DNA of 15,954 bases from Acidaminococcus sp. CAG:917 (GCA_000437555.1 FR901015.1:56553-72506), one strand, 5' to 3'; positions 7,079-15,954 are shown, counted from the first letter of the stretch. A program made the numbers and translations. Notes: generated by a model not told the origin, from the letters alone.

Positions 7079-9043
7079 GTGTCGAAATTGTTTATCGGTT
7101 TGGATTTAGGAAGCGATATGCTCAAAATCGCTTTTGCGTATCGGACGGGAGCAGGCCGCTCCGACCTTTGCTTCGGTAAACTGTGTGACAGTAATTATTT
7201 GACAAGCGTTGCCATACCGGCTGTCGCTTTTTACGATAAGAGGACGGGCGGTTGGATATACGGTTCCGCAGTCAACAAAAGCTCTAACGATTCATATGTG
7301 ACGGTTGTTAAAATAAAAACTCTTCTTTCGCTTTTATCTGAAAAAGAAAGCGAACAAATCACTTCTTTAAACAAAACATATTATTGGCAAAAAAATCATT
7401 TCCCGAAATTTTTCTTTCCTATACAACGTTCTCTTGTCGAGGATTTTTGCGGGGAGATGGTGGATAAAAATCGGACTTTTACCGTGAAAGATTATACTCC
7501 CGCAAAAGTCTGCGAGGAATATTTCAAATATATTCAAAGCGTCGTCTCGGAAAGAGTCAAAGCTCTCGAAGCCAAAAGAGGAGTGAAGTTTGACGGACCG
7601 GAAATAGCCGTCGTCCATCCTCCGAAAGTAGGCGGTGAATACGTAGATGAGCTTAACAGACTCGTTGAAAACGCTTTCGGGAACAAATCGGTTGTAAAGG
7701 TCCTAAACTCGACAAAGGCGATAAGTCTCTTCGCCGTCGAACTTAAAATGATAAATCCCGACGAGAGTTTTTTGGTTTTCGATATGGGTGAGGAAGATAT
7801 TTCCGTAGCGCAGGCGACTTACAGCTCGAGATACGGCGTATTGATTGACGGCGTAGACGGTCACAGCCGGCCTGTTGAACTTGGCGGGCTAAACGTTGAC
7901 GAAGCTATCTACGATTATATCGAAAACTCTATAAAAGAGAGGGAAACGGTGGGGACTCCGAGCGCAGGGCAGGACGGACATATTTACGAAAGCAGCGTTT
8001 TTGCCAAGCAGTATCTCTTAATGAAAGAGATAAAAAAATCTAAAGTGGCGCTCAGCTACAAAGGCGGCAGTTATTTTCCAAAGGGCGTTCCGCTTTCGAT
8101 ATACCGAGAGGTCATTCTGCAAAAAAATCTGACTTTGCCGGAATTTCAATCAGCCACGCTTGAAGTTATAAAAAAAATTTCGAGATACATTATAGACGAG
8201 CTAAAACGTCCTATTAACGATAAAGTCAAAAAGGTCATTTTGTCGGGAGGGCTTGTCGAAACGTATTCGCTGTTTAATTATATCGAACGCGAGGCGTCCA
8301 AATACTGTCCGTCCAAACAAATACTTTCCGTTACGACGGCTGCGCCAAAAGACGACTTTGATTTAAAAGACAACGAAGACGCAAGCTATGCTCCCGCCAT
8401 AGGAGGCGCACTTGTCGCTTTAAACAATATAGAAATAAAAACTATGCTTTCTCTCTCATACGGAACGTGGACGGGAAATACGGCAAACAAGGCTTTAAAA
8501 ATTTTTGCCGAAAGAGGCTCTATTTTACCTTCCAACGGAAGTGAGTTTTATACGAACGAAATTTCATTGCTGTCAGCTACCGTCGATGACGAAGAGATAT
8601 ATTCTCTTGTTGTCAATTCGGATGAAATAGCAGCCGATGCCGATTTGCCTCCGTCGCAAAGGCGATTTAAAAATATTGATTATGACGGCAAAAAAGCTGT
8701 GATACTCGGAGATAAAGGTTCGATAAAAAGAAGGAATTGTTCGCACGACCTCGGTCTCGAAACCGTAAGCGGCGGAGAGGCTAACTCTCAGATTGGTTTG
8801 TGGTATAAAGGAACGAGAGTGTATAAAATAACGCCTGTCGCCTTTCAGAAAAACGTTACGTTTAAAGAAGGTATTATAGTGGATAAAAACGGCAGGGCGA
8901 CGCCCACGATAGTAATTTCCGATACGTGCCACCGTTACTCGTTCGATATAATCTGCGTAAACGGATATGAGGGCAGAGTTTTGGGAAAGGACCTTAATAT
9001 CGCGTTTCTCAGCGTGAAATCTTTTAATACGAGAATGGGTTAG
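7079..9043 (+). CDS. Divergent Hsp70/actin-fold ATPase
   Basis: The protein has 654 residues. The start is GTG 7079, with AAGGAGAG at 7065-7072. The nucleotide-binding fold is recognisable: phosphate-1 loop GLDLGSD (7-13), phosphate-2 loop FDMGEED (234-240), and adenosine-contact SGGL (389-392) at the usual spacing for Hsp70. The Hsp70 signature around the second motif and the EPTAAA connect segment are not conserved. After residue 450, LSLSYGTWTG and GSILPSN recall the start of the Hsp70 substrate-binding beta domain. That part is interrupted by an insert of roughly 80 residues (about 515-600), and no helical lid follows. It is not the housekeeping DnaK: sequence, end and operator all differ, and no grpE or dnaJ neighbour is seen. 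It heads an apparent operon with a SNF2-type ATPase 171 nt downstream. It may load or remodel the partner proteins by ATP-driven cycling, which is inference. Confidence 0.85.
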   Translation: MSKLFIGLDLGSDMLKIAFAYRTGAGRSDLCFGKLCDSNYLTSVAIPAVAFYDKRTGGWIYGSAVNKSSNDSYVTVVKIKTLLSLLSEKESEQITSLNKTYYWQKNHFPKFFFPIQRSLVEDFCGEMVDKNRTFTVKDYTPAKVCEEYFKYIQSVVSERVKALEAKRGVKFDGPEIAVVHPPKVGGEYVDELNRLVENAFGNKSVVKVLNSTKAISLFAVELKMINPDESFLVFDMGEEDISVAQATYSSRYGVLIDGVDGHSRPVELGGLNVDEAIYDYIENSIKERETVGTPSAGQDGHIYESSVFAKQYLLMKEIKKSKVALSYKGGSYFPKGVPLSIYREVILQKNLTLPEFQSATLEVIKKISRYIIDELKRPINDKVKKVILSGGLVETYSLFNYIEREASKYCPSKQILSVTTAAPKDDFDLKDNEDASYAPAIGGALVALNNIEIKTMLSLSYGTWTGNTANKALKIFAERGSILPSNGSEFYTNEISLLSATVDDEEIYSLVVNSDEIAADADLPPSQRRFKNIDYDGKKAVILGDKGSIKRRNCSHDLGLETVSGGEANSQIGLWYKGTRVYKITPVAFQKNVTFKEGIIVDKNGRATPTIVISDTCHRYSFDIICVNGYEGRVLGKDLNIAFLSVKSFNTRMG

Positions 9044-9214
9044 CGGTTAGCGCCGTTTCCGTAAAAATCGGCGGGATAAGGCGTTATTTAAAGCATATAG
9101 GACAACGGATTTATTATAACGTAGTCAAAAATCACAGTCATTCGACTAAGCGGTTTGTTCCGATAAAAACATATTGCCGAAAAAATGCCGAACGCCGTGC
9201 GGCTAAGGGGTAAA

Positions 9215-12058
9215 ATGGACGAATTAAAATTTAAAATTAAATTTGAAAACGGTGCTTTTGACGAAGACGCCAAGCATACCCAAAGGTCAAACTTCGGGAA
9301 TGAGGTGGTGCCGTTCAGCACGGAAATTCAACGTCTTTCTCCGCTCATAGACGAGCTTGACCGCTATGACGATTTCGGCATGCTCAAAAACGATTTGGCA
9401 AATTATAAAATGACCGCCGCAACAGGTGAATACGGAATAAAATTCGATAAAACAGTGCACGAGAGGGTTGACGTCATCAACGAACATCAAAAGCGGGCGG
9501 CAGAGGACTTTTTGAAAGTATTGAGAGGTTTCGGACTGTTGGCAGACGTCGTCGGAAGCGGCAAAACGTTTGAAGCGGGCGTAGTCCTCAGCGAACTTGC
9601 CTTGAGAGGCGTAATAAAAAATATGCTTATAGTCGTCCCCGAACAAGTCCTCGCTAACTGGATTGAAGTTATTGAGATGCGTTTCGGATTCGGTAAGGGC
9701 AGGTTGTTTGTCGCAAGCGACGACCTTAATTCCATATTCTCGAATGAGGAAGATTTTGAAATATTAAATCTTAACGGAAAGAGAATTTTTCGTCCCAAAA
9801 AAGCAATTATCGTCACTTACGAAAATTTTGTAAAATGGAAGGGAACAGGTAAATACTCCAACGACGTGCTTTTTGACGTCATAGTCGTGGACGAAGCCCA
9901 CCACCTTTGCGAGGAACAGGGCTCGGGAGCCGGAGCACTTTATCTGCTTTCTTCGATGATGGCTCTTAAAAAGAGTTTCGGAACGACTTATTGTTTGCTC
10001 CTCAGTGCCACTCCCCACTCGGGAAATCTTGCCAATATGTTCAGACTTTGGTATTTTATCCGTTGCAAGGGAGGAAATCCCGACGACTTTTTAAAGGACA
10101 GCGACGAGCATCGTTCGCAAGAGTATTTAAAAGAACAGGAATACTATAAAAACTTTATTTGTCACCGTGCTACGACGGTTATGGAGTTTATAAAAAAAGT
10201 AAAGATTGATACGGTAACTAAATCGGACAAATATAAATCCGATTTTAGCCGCTATCTTTCGGAAGAACATATAAGTCCGAATAATTTAGAGGCGTTCAAT
10301 TTGCTTTCCGACGCGGAAAAATGGCCTGCCGTAGATTCCTTTATCGAAGCCGACTTTATAAGAAGAAACGAAATATCAAAAATTGTGGCAAACGCATATC
10401 ATAACGGCGTTTTGCGCTCTATAATGATAAGGCAGGCAAACAGCCGCACTATCAGTAAAAAAATAATCAATTATTATCTTGCGCCGTCGGATAATCCGCC
10501 TCATTCCGTAACGGTCAAAGGCTTAAACGACGAAACGATAAACGCAACTTTTAAAAACGGAAACGTTTTGCTGGAATTTGACGGCAAAACCATGTCGCTT
10601 AAAGAATATGCGGCGAAATATAAACAGACAAACAAGAAAAACGCCTATGCCTATGCTCAGATGCTTTTCGATAACAGAATATTTAAAGCGATGGGCGTAA
10701 ATGAAGACAATTTCACCGTAAGCGGAGTTAAGAGGGTGGGCGCACTTTCATACTATTGGGAACAATTTGCCTCTTCTCCCGAGGAAGCGGAGGATAAATT
10801 TGTCTTTTACGACAAAAGCAGAAACGTAAACGAATATAAACTGTTTTTGCTCATTCAGCTTCTTAAAAAACATGAAAAAGAGAGGGTCATAGTATTTTAC
10901 GACTACGACGGGAAATCCACTTTAAAGGAAAGGGTATACAATTCAATAAAGGATACGTTTAAAGACAGATTGCTTGTGGGAACGCAGATGAACAAAGACG
11001 AAGTAATAAAGGCGTTCAATAAAAAAGACGACGCAATCTTGTTGGTGCACGACGAGTGTTATACCGAAGGCGCTAACCTTCAAAGCGGAAACATCATTAT
11101 AAATTTCGAAGTCACGCATGACCCTGTCGAGATGAGCCAGAGGATAGGCAGGGTTTACAGAATAGGACAATCCAACGACGTGACGGTTTATTCTTTCGCC
11201 GATATGAGGGCGCTTGAGGGATACGTCACGGCATATTTTACGCGTATAGGTCTTATGACGACGGACAGCGGAGACGCAACGATAATCGCAGGAAGCAACA
11301 GTGAAAAGATGGTGGCGGTAAGATGCCCCGTTCCCGGTTGCGGAAACGTAAAACTGTTTTCGGAAGACGAATACGAAATATATAAGCGTAAAGACAGCGA
11401 CGAGCTTTATTGCACTGCTACGGGCGCTTGCACGCAGGATTATTATCTCAAGAAAACGCGAGGCACCAGAATGGAGCAGATAAGCGTTAAAGACTTCAGG
11501 TGTCCCACGTGCGAATCCGCTTTCATAAGGACGGCGAGGGGATATGAGTGTATATCCAACAGCAAAAACGGTAAAGGCGTAATGGGAAACAACGCTCACG
11601 ACAGAAATCTTTTCTGCACAAAACGATGCGCCGTTACGCATTGTCAGAGGCTTGAGGATATAGGCTGTCCGCTTTTAAAGGCAATAAAGGACGAACCGCA
11701 AATTCACGATATTGACCTTATAGATATTTGTTCCAATTGCAATCTCGACTGTATGGACAAATGCAGATATATACCTTATGACGAACCCGCTAAGGCAATC
11801 GAGGGCTGTTCTACCTGTCCTTATGCCATGTGCACGCCAAAGCCGCACGTCCTTTCATTTGACGAAAATTGGGAGGCTGTGTGTCCCGTATGCGGAGACA
11901 AGATTAAAGAAATTCATTCGAAGACGTTTGCGACTTACATAAGCGAGCTTTGGGAATTCCGTCATGACGAAAAGGCGTTTTGCGAGAGCCTGAGAAAGGA
12001 AGCAAAAAACGTTGCCGCCATTCAGAAAATACTTGAAAACGATACGGAGGTAAAATGA
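9215..12058 (+). CDS. SNF2-type DEAH helicase-like ATPase with C-terminal zinc-cysteine array
   Basis: The protein has 947 residues from ATG 9215, chosen because AAGGGG (9205-9210) precedes it; an in-frame ATG at 9185 has no ribosome site. Both RecA-like lobes are intact: Walker A GSGKT (114-118), DEAHH (226-230), SATPH (264-268), DECYTEGANLQ (613-623) and QRIGRVYRIGQ (642-652). This is the superfamily-2 SNF2/RapA-like pattern of double-stranded nucleic acid translocases. The lobes are separated by an unusually long insert (about 290-580). From residue 704 the protein carries about 20 cysteines in CxxC-type groups: 704/709/733/739, 763/766/779, 801/805/810/818, 839/842/846/850, 865/868/873 and 890/893. 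This suggests several zinc sites or, less likely, iron-sulphur clusters. No nuclease motif is visible. Its stop overlaps the next start by 4 nt, so expression is coupled. Confidence 0.88.
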   Translation: MDELKFKIKFENGAFDEDAKHTQRSNFGNEVVPFSTEIQRLSPLIDELDRYDDFGMLKNDLANYKMTAATGEYGIKFDKTVHERVDVINEHQKRAAEDFLKVLRGFGLLADVVGSGKTFEAGVVLSELALRGVIKNMLIVVPEQVLANWIEVIEMRFGFGKGRLFVASDDLNSIFSNEEDFEILNLNGKRIFRPKKAIIVTYENFVKWKGTGKYSNDVLFDVIVVDEAHHLCEEQGSGAGALYLLSSMMALKKSFGTTYCLLLSATPHSGNLANMFRLWYFIRCKGGNPDDFLKDSDEHRSQEYLKEQEYYKNFICHRATTVMEFIKKVKIDTVTKSDKYKSDFSRYLSEEHISPNNLEAFNLLSDAEKWPAVDSFIEADFIRRNEISKIVANAYHNGVLRSIMIRQANSRTISKKIINYYLAPSDNPPHSVTVKGLNDETINATFKNGNVLLEFDGKTMSLKEYAAKYKQTNKKNAYAYAQMLFDNRIFKAMGVNEDNFTVSGVKRVGALSYYWEQFASSPEEAEDKFVFYDKSRNVNEYKLFLLIQLLKKHEKERVIVFYDYDGKSTLKERVYNSIKDTFKDRLLVGTQMNKDEVIKAFNKKDDAILLVHDECYTEGANLQSGNIIINFEVTHDPVEMSQRIGRVYRIGQSNDVTVYSFADMRALEGYVTAYFTRIGLMTTDSGDATIIAGSNSEKMVAVRCPVPGCGNVKLFSEDEYEIYKRKDSDELYCTATGACTQDYYLKKTRGTRMEQISVKDFRCPTCESAFIRTARGYECISNSKNGKGVMGNNAHDRNLFCTKRCAVTHCQRLEDIGCPLLKAIKDEPQIHDIDLIDICSNCNLDCMDKCRYIPYDEPAKAIEGCSTCPYAMCTPKPHVLSFDENWEAVCPVCGDKIKEIHSKTFATYISELWEFRHDEKAFCESLRKEAKNVAAIQKILENDTEVK

Positions 12059-13674
12059 CAACCGCTTACGTCGAAAAGGGTTATAAGCGTTCGTTTGATA
12101 ACTTAACGACTCTTCTGAAGTCGGGTTTTGGCGCGGTTTTAAAAGACAAGCTTTCATTGTCATACGAAGGCGACAAAATCGTTTACGGCGACACTCAATT
12201 TGTCATGGACGACGGCAGGGAAGAAATTTCTTGCGCCGCTTATATGACCGATTCCGGCGCAAGTTGGTTTGAGGGAATAAGAAGCGGAAAAAACGTTTCG
12301 GATACCGGTTCGAAATGGGTGGAGCTTGTTTCCGAAGTGGCAAAGCTGTATCATAAAAAATATCCCGTCATCGAATACGCTCCGATAGACAAAAATTGGG
12401 ACTTTAAGCCTCAAGCCGTTTTAGAAAGGATATTTTCAAACTTTATGCCTCATTCCGACGTAAATAAATTCGATATAAAGGAATTGCCCGAAAGAAAATT
12501 AGAGGAATATTTCGGAGTATCGTTATGCCTTAAAATGCACGGCGGAACGGGCGCTCCCGTGCCTTGCCTTGGCAAGGTATATTTTAAAAAGGTCAAAAAC
12601 AGACTTATTGCCGTAAAAAAGAACGTGGCGGGCGACATTGAAAGATTTTTAAAGGAAGTCGACGTATCTGCGCCTACGCTTCCGAGTTCGGAAGGAGCGG
12701 AGGGAATAATAGATTCCGCTTTAAACGCCTTACAGGTATGCGTCGGCGACAGCGAGCAAGCTTTGAATTTTGCCGACTATTTGTATTATTCGCCAACCGA
12801 GTCAACTATAAAAAATCTTCTCTTTAATTCCAAGCACGAAGACGTAGTGCTGTTCGTCACGGACGTTCAGGTCAAGGCCATATCTCACGTATATTTAAAG
12901 ACTTTTGCATTTGACGTATATGAGGGCAATATGCCGAGATACAGAATCAGCGTGGGATTGAATGACAATCTCACTATGCAATGCCTCTCGTGCGGTGAAA
13001 ACTTAATAGAAAATAACAAGCTTACCTATCAGTCGGGAGACGATACAAAATTAGCTTACATAAATTTAAAAGACGGCAATCTCGGGCTTGACGACGAAAC
13101 GATAGCAAACATATTAAACGCCAACGTTTTTTCGTCGCACCATATGCAGATTGTCTGTCCGCAAAACGTCAGGGCAGGCGTCGCAGGTTGTTTCAAGACA
13201 AAGTGTATGTCGTCCGTCGTCAGAGTGGATAACATAAACGCTTATAAATGTAAAGATTGTCCTTATCCCGAGATGATTTACACTCTTGACAGCGGAGAAA
13301 GGGTATGGACGAAGGATTTGGTCATATCGAAGCGCAATTACGATATAGTGCTGGATAAGAAGGAAAACACTAAGGTATGCTCTGTTTGCAAAAGGCGGTT
13401 TACCTCGGCGGATGCGGACGAAAGCTTGTGTCCGACGTGCCTTAAATCTGCCAAGCTTTCAAAAGATACGCTTGACGAAGCCCAAAGGGAATACCGCAGA
13501 TATTCTCAGTTGCTGCCAATAGGCGTAAGGCTGATAAACGCTGCTAAAAAGAAATATTGTTTTTCCGACGAAGAAATTCTCGTCTTTGTAATAGGCAGAG
13601 ATAAATGGATATTCAACAAACTCGACGCAATGAAAAAAGGGTTTGTCAGACCGCCTAAAAAAGTGAGGTCATAG
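12055..13674 (+). CDS. Zinc-cysteine protein of unknown family, operon partner of the SNF2 ATPase
   Basis: The protein has 539 residues; the ATG overlaps the helicase stop (ATGA). I do not recognise the family. The first 300 residues are mixed alpha/beta without a known motif; HGGTGAPVPCLG near 162-173 is the most distinctive stretch. The second half has cysteine groups: C310/C313, C368/C379/C384 with C399/C402, and a clean four-cysteine zinc ribbon or treble clef at C442/C445/C459/C462. A basic tail (FVRPPKKVRS) ends the protein. There is no signal peptide or membrane segment, so it is probably cytoplasmic. The zinc sites and basic tail fit nucleic acid or protein binding, perhaps as specificity subunit for the helicase, which is inference. 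It shares its cysteine-rich character with the helicase C-terminus. Confidence 0.8.
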   Translation: MTTAYVEKGYKRSFDNLTTLLKSGFGAVLKDKLSLSYEGDKIVYGDTQFVMDDGREEISCAAYMTDSGASWFEGIRSGKNVSDTGSKWVELVSEVAKLYHKKYPVIEYAPIDKNWDFKPQAVLERIFSNFMPHSDVNKFDIKELPERKLEEYFGVSLCLKMHGGTGAPVPCLGKVYFKKVKNRLIAVKKNVAGDIERFLKEVDVSAPTLPSSEGAEGIIDSALNALQVCVGDSEQALNFADYLYYSPTESTIKNLLFNSKHEDVVLFVTDVQVKAISHVYLKTFAFDVYEGNMPRYRISVGLNDNLTMQCLSCGENLIENNKLTYQSGDDTKLAYINLKDGNLGLDDETIANILNANVFSSHHMQIVCPQNVRAGVAGCFKTKCMSSVVRVDNINAYKCKDCPYPEMIYTLDSGERVWTKDLVISKRNYDIVLDKKENTKVCSVCKRRFTSADADESLCPTCLKSAKLSKDTLDEAQREYRRYSQLLPIGVRLINAAKKKYCFSDEEILVFVIGRDKWIFNKLDAMKKGFVRPPKKVRS

Positions 13675-13677
13675 CTT

Positions 13678-15954
13678 ATGGAAACGAAATCCTTTACCGA
13701 AAAACAGCTTTCAGGCTCAAAAGTAAAACTATTTATAGCGGCGGCTATATCTTTTGTGACAAATTTTTTCGTTATAGTTTCGCTCATAGTGGCGGGTATC
13801 GACGGAATATATTTTATTTTACCGTCGTTAATGGCGGTGCTGGATTTATCTTTCTTTGTTGCGGCGTTTTTTACGAACTTCCGTCTTAAATACGGATTTG
13901 CATACGGACTATTTTATACAATCGCCAATTTCGCTTTTATGGCGGGAACCGTTCTGATATTGTTTTTACTGACGCCGGGCACGATAATTACTATAACGGC
14001 AATTGTTTTGTGGGGTGTCTGCCACGCTTTTTCCGGCATCGCGATTATATTCGGTGCCCTTGACGGCGCAAAAGTCGGAAAAGCACTCAGCATTTTCGCA
14101 TTGATAATATTAATCGTTTTCGCCGTATTCAGTGCGGTTTATTCGGTATTTGTTTTCTCGAAAGGGTTTTTAGGGCAGGGCTTCAGCGGAGTCAGACCTA
14201 TAGTTTACGTTTATGACGCCGATACGGACAGTTATATTGCCGACTCCGTTATGGAAGGAAGGGGCGACAGCATAGTTATTGAGCAAACTTTCAACGGAAA
14301 AAAGGTATCTCAAATAAACTGTGAGATTTTCGCCGACGTGGCTTTTGCTACCGTCAACACGTCCGATGCGAATTATATCAACCGCGTAGCTATCAATGAT
14401 ATCCGTGACGGCTTTACTCTTGTCACGCTATATGACAGCGTGGACGCTTTAAAAAAGGAATTTTATGACCTTGCTGTAAATCTCAATTCCGAAGGCTATT
14501 TAAATTTTGCAAACGGAATTGTTCCTGCCGTGTCCGAAGACGAAAATTATCTCTCGTTTGAATATACTCTCGAATCCGCCGCCGAGGCAAGAGGGGAATA
14601 TCTTCCCACTATTAAGGCAAAACAAAGCGGAAGATATAATCTGAGCGAATTATATACGGCAGGCTATATGTCGCATTCCGATGCGGGCGATACCGATGAC
14701 CTCGTGTGGTGTTACGAAAACGCCGAAGGTAAAATATTATCGAAGTCGTCTCTCAACGCAATAGAAGCGGCAACGCCCGAAAACGATTGCGAAGTGACAA
14801 TAGTATTCGACGAGGTATACGCCGTAACGATAGGCGAAGATAACGACAGTCTTTATGAAACTGACGAAGATTATAAAACAACAATATATAACGCCCGCAA
14901 ATACGAATATCGCTTCGTTACCGTTTACGATTGTAACGAGTTGACGAATTCTCTTCCCGCAAGAGACGGATTTGATTATTCGTTCGAGTATGCCGTAAAC
15001 GGACAAAGCAAAGAAACACTCGTCGATTTTGAAGCGTTGCTAAGCAGGTTAAATTCAGGTTCTGAAATAACGCTATATCCCAAATGGGAAATGAAAAAGC
15101 CAACGGTAAACGCCATAGAATCCGACAGTCAATCGTATGTTTACGGCGACACTCTGACTTTGACGGGAAGCGCATTAGCGGCTGCCGATAATATGGATTT
15201 AACCTACGAATGGTCTTTTGACGGCTCAAACGTATGGTCGGGCGGAGAATATACAAAAAGCAATATATCGCCCGTGACGGATTCGGGTATATATACTCTT
15301 AAGGTTACCGCTTCATCGTCACAGTCTTCGATTACTTCCTATTCAATGAGGACGATAAGCATCACCGTAAACAAAAGACAGCTTGACCTCGTCTGGGATA
15401 TTCCCGATATGGAAGTGTACGACAGCTATGAAAAGCAGGTAAGCGCCGTCAGCGACCCCGTCGACATAATCAACGGAGATTCAATAACTTTATCGCTCAG
15501 TGTAGATTCCGTCATAAATGCAGGGGAATATACGTCCGTAGCGTCTCTTACGGGCGAGTGTGCAAAGCTTTATCAGATTTCTTCGTCAACGCTTTCAAGG
15601 TCTTTTGAAATATTGCCTGCCGGCGCCGAGGTTGATTGGCAAAATCTTTCGTTTGTCTATGACGGAACGGAAAAGATTCCTCTTGCTTCGTTCAGCGGCG
15701 TCGGCTCGGACGGAACCGTCGAGCTTTCGGTTGAGGGTATGCAAAAAAATGCGGGCGAATATATAGCTACCGCCGTCAGCGACAATAAAAATTATTTGTT
15801 AAGTTCGCTTCAGACACGGTTTGTAATTTTGCCTAAAGAACTGACAGTTTCGTGGGATAACCTTTCTATGGTATATAACGGTTACGCTCAGTTGCCCAAA
15901 GCGATTTTAAACGGAACGGCAGAAAAAGACAACGTTGCGGTCAGCGTCAGCGGC
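13678..15954 (+). CDS. Five-helix membrane protein with large MBG/Ig-like ectodomain, partial (3' end beyond window)
   Basis: ATG 13678 lies 3 nt after the previous stop, with GAGG at 13665-13668; 759 codons are open to the window end. Five hydrophobic segments fill residues 16-41, 43-68, 72-99, 100-130 and 133-162. An odd number with a cytoplasmic N-terminus puts the rest outside the cell. Residues 165-470 are of unknown fold. About 395-480 ends in ITLYPKW, like an InlB-type beta-grasp repeat. About 480-563 look Ig-like, with YEWSFDGSNVWSG. From about 565 come tandem MBG-type repeats of 70-80 residues, aligned on W573, W654 and W726, with recurring VYDG, NAGEY and F-x-I-L-P. Such repeats build stalks of surface adhesins. 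There is no signal peptide; the helices anchor it. The close spacing implies cotranscription with the ATPase genes. Confidence 0.85.
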   Translation, partial: METKSFTEKQLSGSKVKLFIAAAISFVTNFFVIVSLIVAGIDGIYFILPSLMAVLDLSFFVAAFFTNFRLKYGFAYGLFYTIANFAFMAGTVLILFLLTPGTIITITAIVLWGVCHAFSGIAIIFGALDGAKVGKALSIFALIILIVFAVFSAVYSVFVFSKGFLGQGFSGVRPIVYVYDADTDSYIADSVMEGRGDSIVIEQTFNGKKVSQINCEIFADVAFATVNTSDANYINRVAINDIRDGFTLVTLYDSVDALKKEFYDLAVNLNSEGYLNFANGIVPAVSEDENYLSFEYTLESAAEARGEYLPTIKAKQSGRYNLSELYTAGYMSHSDAGDTDDLVWCYENAEGKILSKSSLNAIEAATPENDCEVTIVFDEVYAVTIGEDNDSLYETDEDYKTTIYNARKYEYRFVTVYDCNELTNSLPARDGFDYSFEYAVNGQSKETLVDFEALLSRLNSGSEITLYPKWEMKKPTVNAIESDSQSYVYGDTLTLTGSALAAADNMDLTYEWSFDGSNVWSGGEYTKSNISPVTDSGIYTLKVTASSSQSSITSYSMRTISITVNKRQLDLVWDIPDMEVYDSYEKQVSAVSDPVDIINGDSITLSLSVDSVINAGEYTSVASLTGECAKLYQISSSTLSRSFEILPAGAEVDWQNLSFVYDGTEKIPLASFSGVGSDGTVELSVEGMQKNAGEYIATAVSDNKNYLLSSLQTRFVILPKELTVSWDNLSMVYNGYAQLPKAILNGTAEKDNVAVSVSG

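Noticed and set aside
7079..9043. Housekeeping DnaK
   Set aside because: The Hsp70 signatures beyond the ATP loops, the lid domain, CIRCE and the usual grpE/dnaJ neighbours are all missing.
9028..9213. An open frame of about 61 codons in the gap between the Hsp70-like and SNF2 genes, ending TAA just before ATG 9215
   Set aside because: It has no ATG, GTG or TTG start and no ribosome site, and its reading would begin inside the upstream gene; it is more likely chance in a short spacer.
10943..11641. Minus-strand open frame of 232 codons
   Set aside because: It lies opposite the helicase lobe 2 and cysteine array, which show exact family motifs; no ribosome site or motif supports the reverse frame.
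15361..15954. Nucleotide-level tandem repeat or CRISPR-like array
   Set aside because: The periodicity is only at protein level (MBG-type domains of 70-80 residues); the DNA units differ too much and no spacers are present.

Overview
The window looks like a chromosomal piece of an uncultured, low-GC Bacillota of the class Clostridia, probably a gut lineage. This rests on AT-rich intergenic DNA, strong GGAGG-type ribosome sites, near-consensus sigma-A promoters, U-tract terminators, CCA-encoded tRNA genes, a SHOCT-domain membrane protein, a very large exported phosphoesterase and an MBG-repeat surface protein. The lineage is an inference from style; no marker gene is present.

Layout. Positions 1-2984 (minus) hold most of a large exported calcineurin-like phosphoesterase, cut by the window edge. 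Its own promoter opens directly onto a long inverted repeat that fills the 5' leader. Positions 3353-4162 (plus) encode a four-helix membrane protein with a C-terminal SHOCT motif. A bidirectional terminator separates it from tRNA-Glu(CTC) on the minus strand. Positions 4609-4843 (minus) hold an apparent stand-alone structured RNA of about 235 nt, with promoter, long-range pairing and terminator but no reading frame. Positions 5044-6377 (plus) are a two-gene operon of a PAP2-type membrane phosphatase and a DUF1294 membrane protein, ending in a hairpin terminator. tRNA-Thr(CGT) follows on the minus strand.

The most interesting part is 7079-15954 (plus), four genes that read as one transcription unit: a divergent Hsp70/actin-fold ATPase, a SNF2-type helicase-like ATPase with a C-terminal array of about 20 cysteines, a protein of unknown family with several zinc-binding cysteine groups, and a five-helix membrane protein with a huge repeat-rich ectodomain that runs off the window. 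The second and third genes overlap by 4 nt and the third and fourth are 3 nt apart. A chaperone-type ATPase, a DNA-translocase-type ATPase and a zinc protein in one operon suggest a dedicated machine acting on nucleic acid or nucleoprotein, possibly defensive or regulatory. No nuclease, methylase or protease motif is visible, so any function is inference. No insertion sequence, integrase or CRISPR array was seen.
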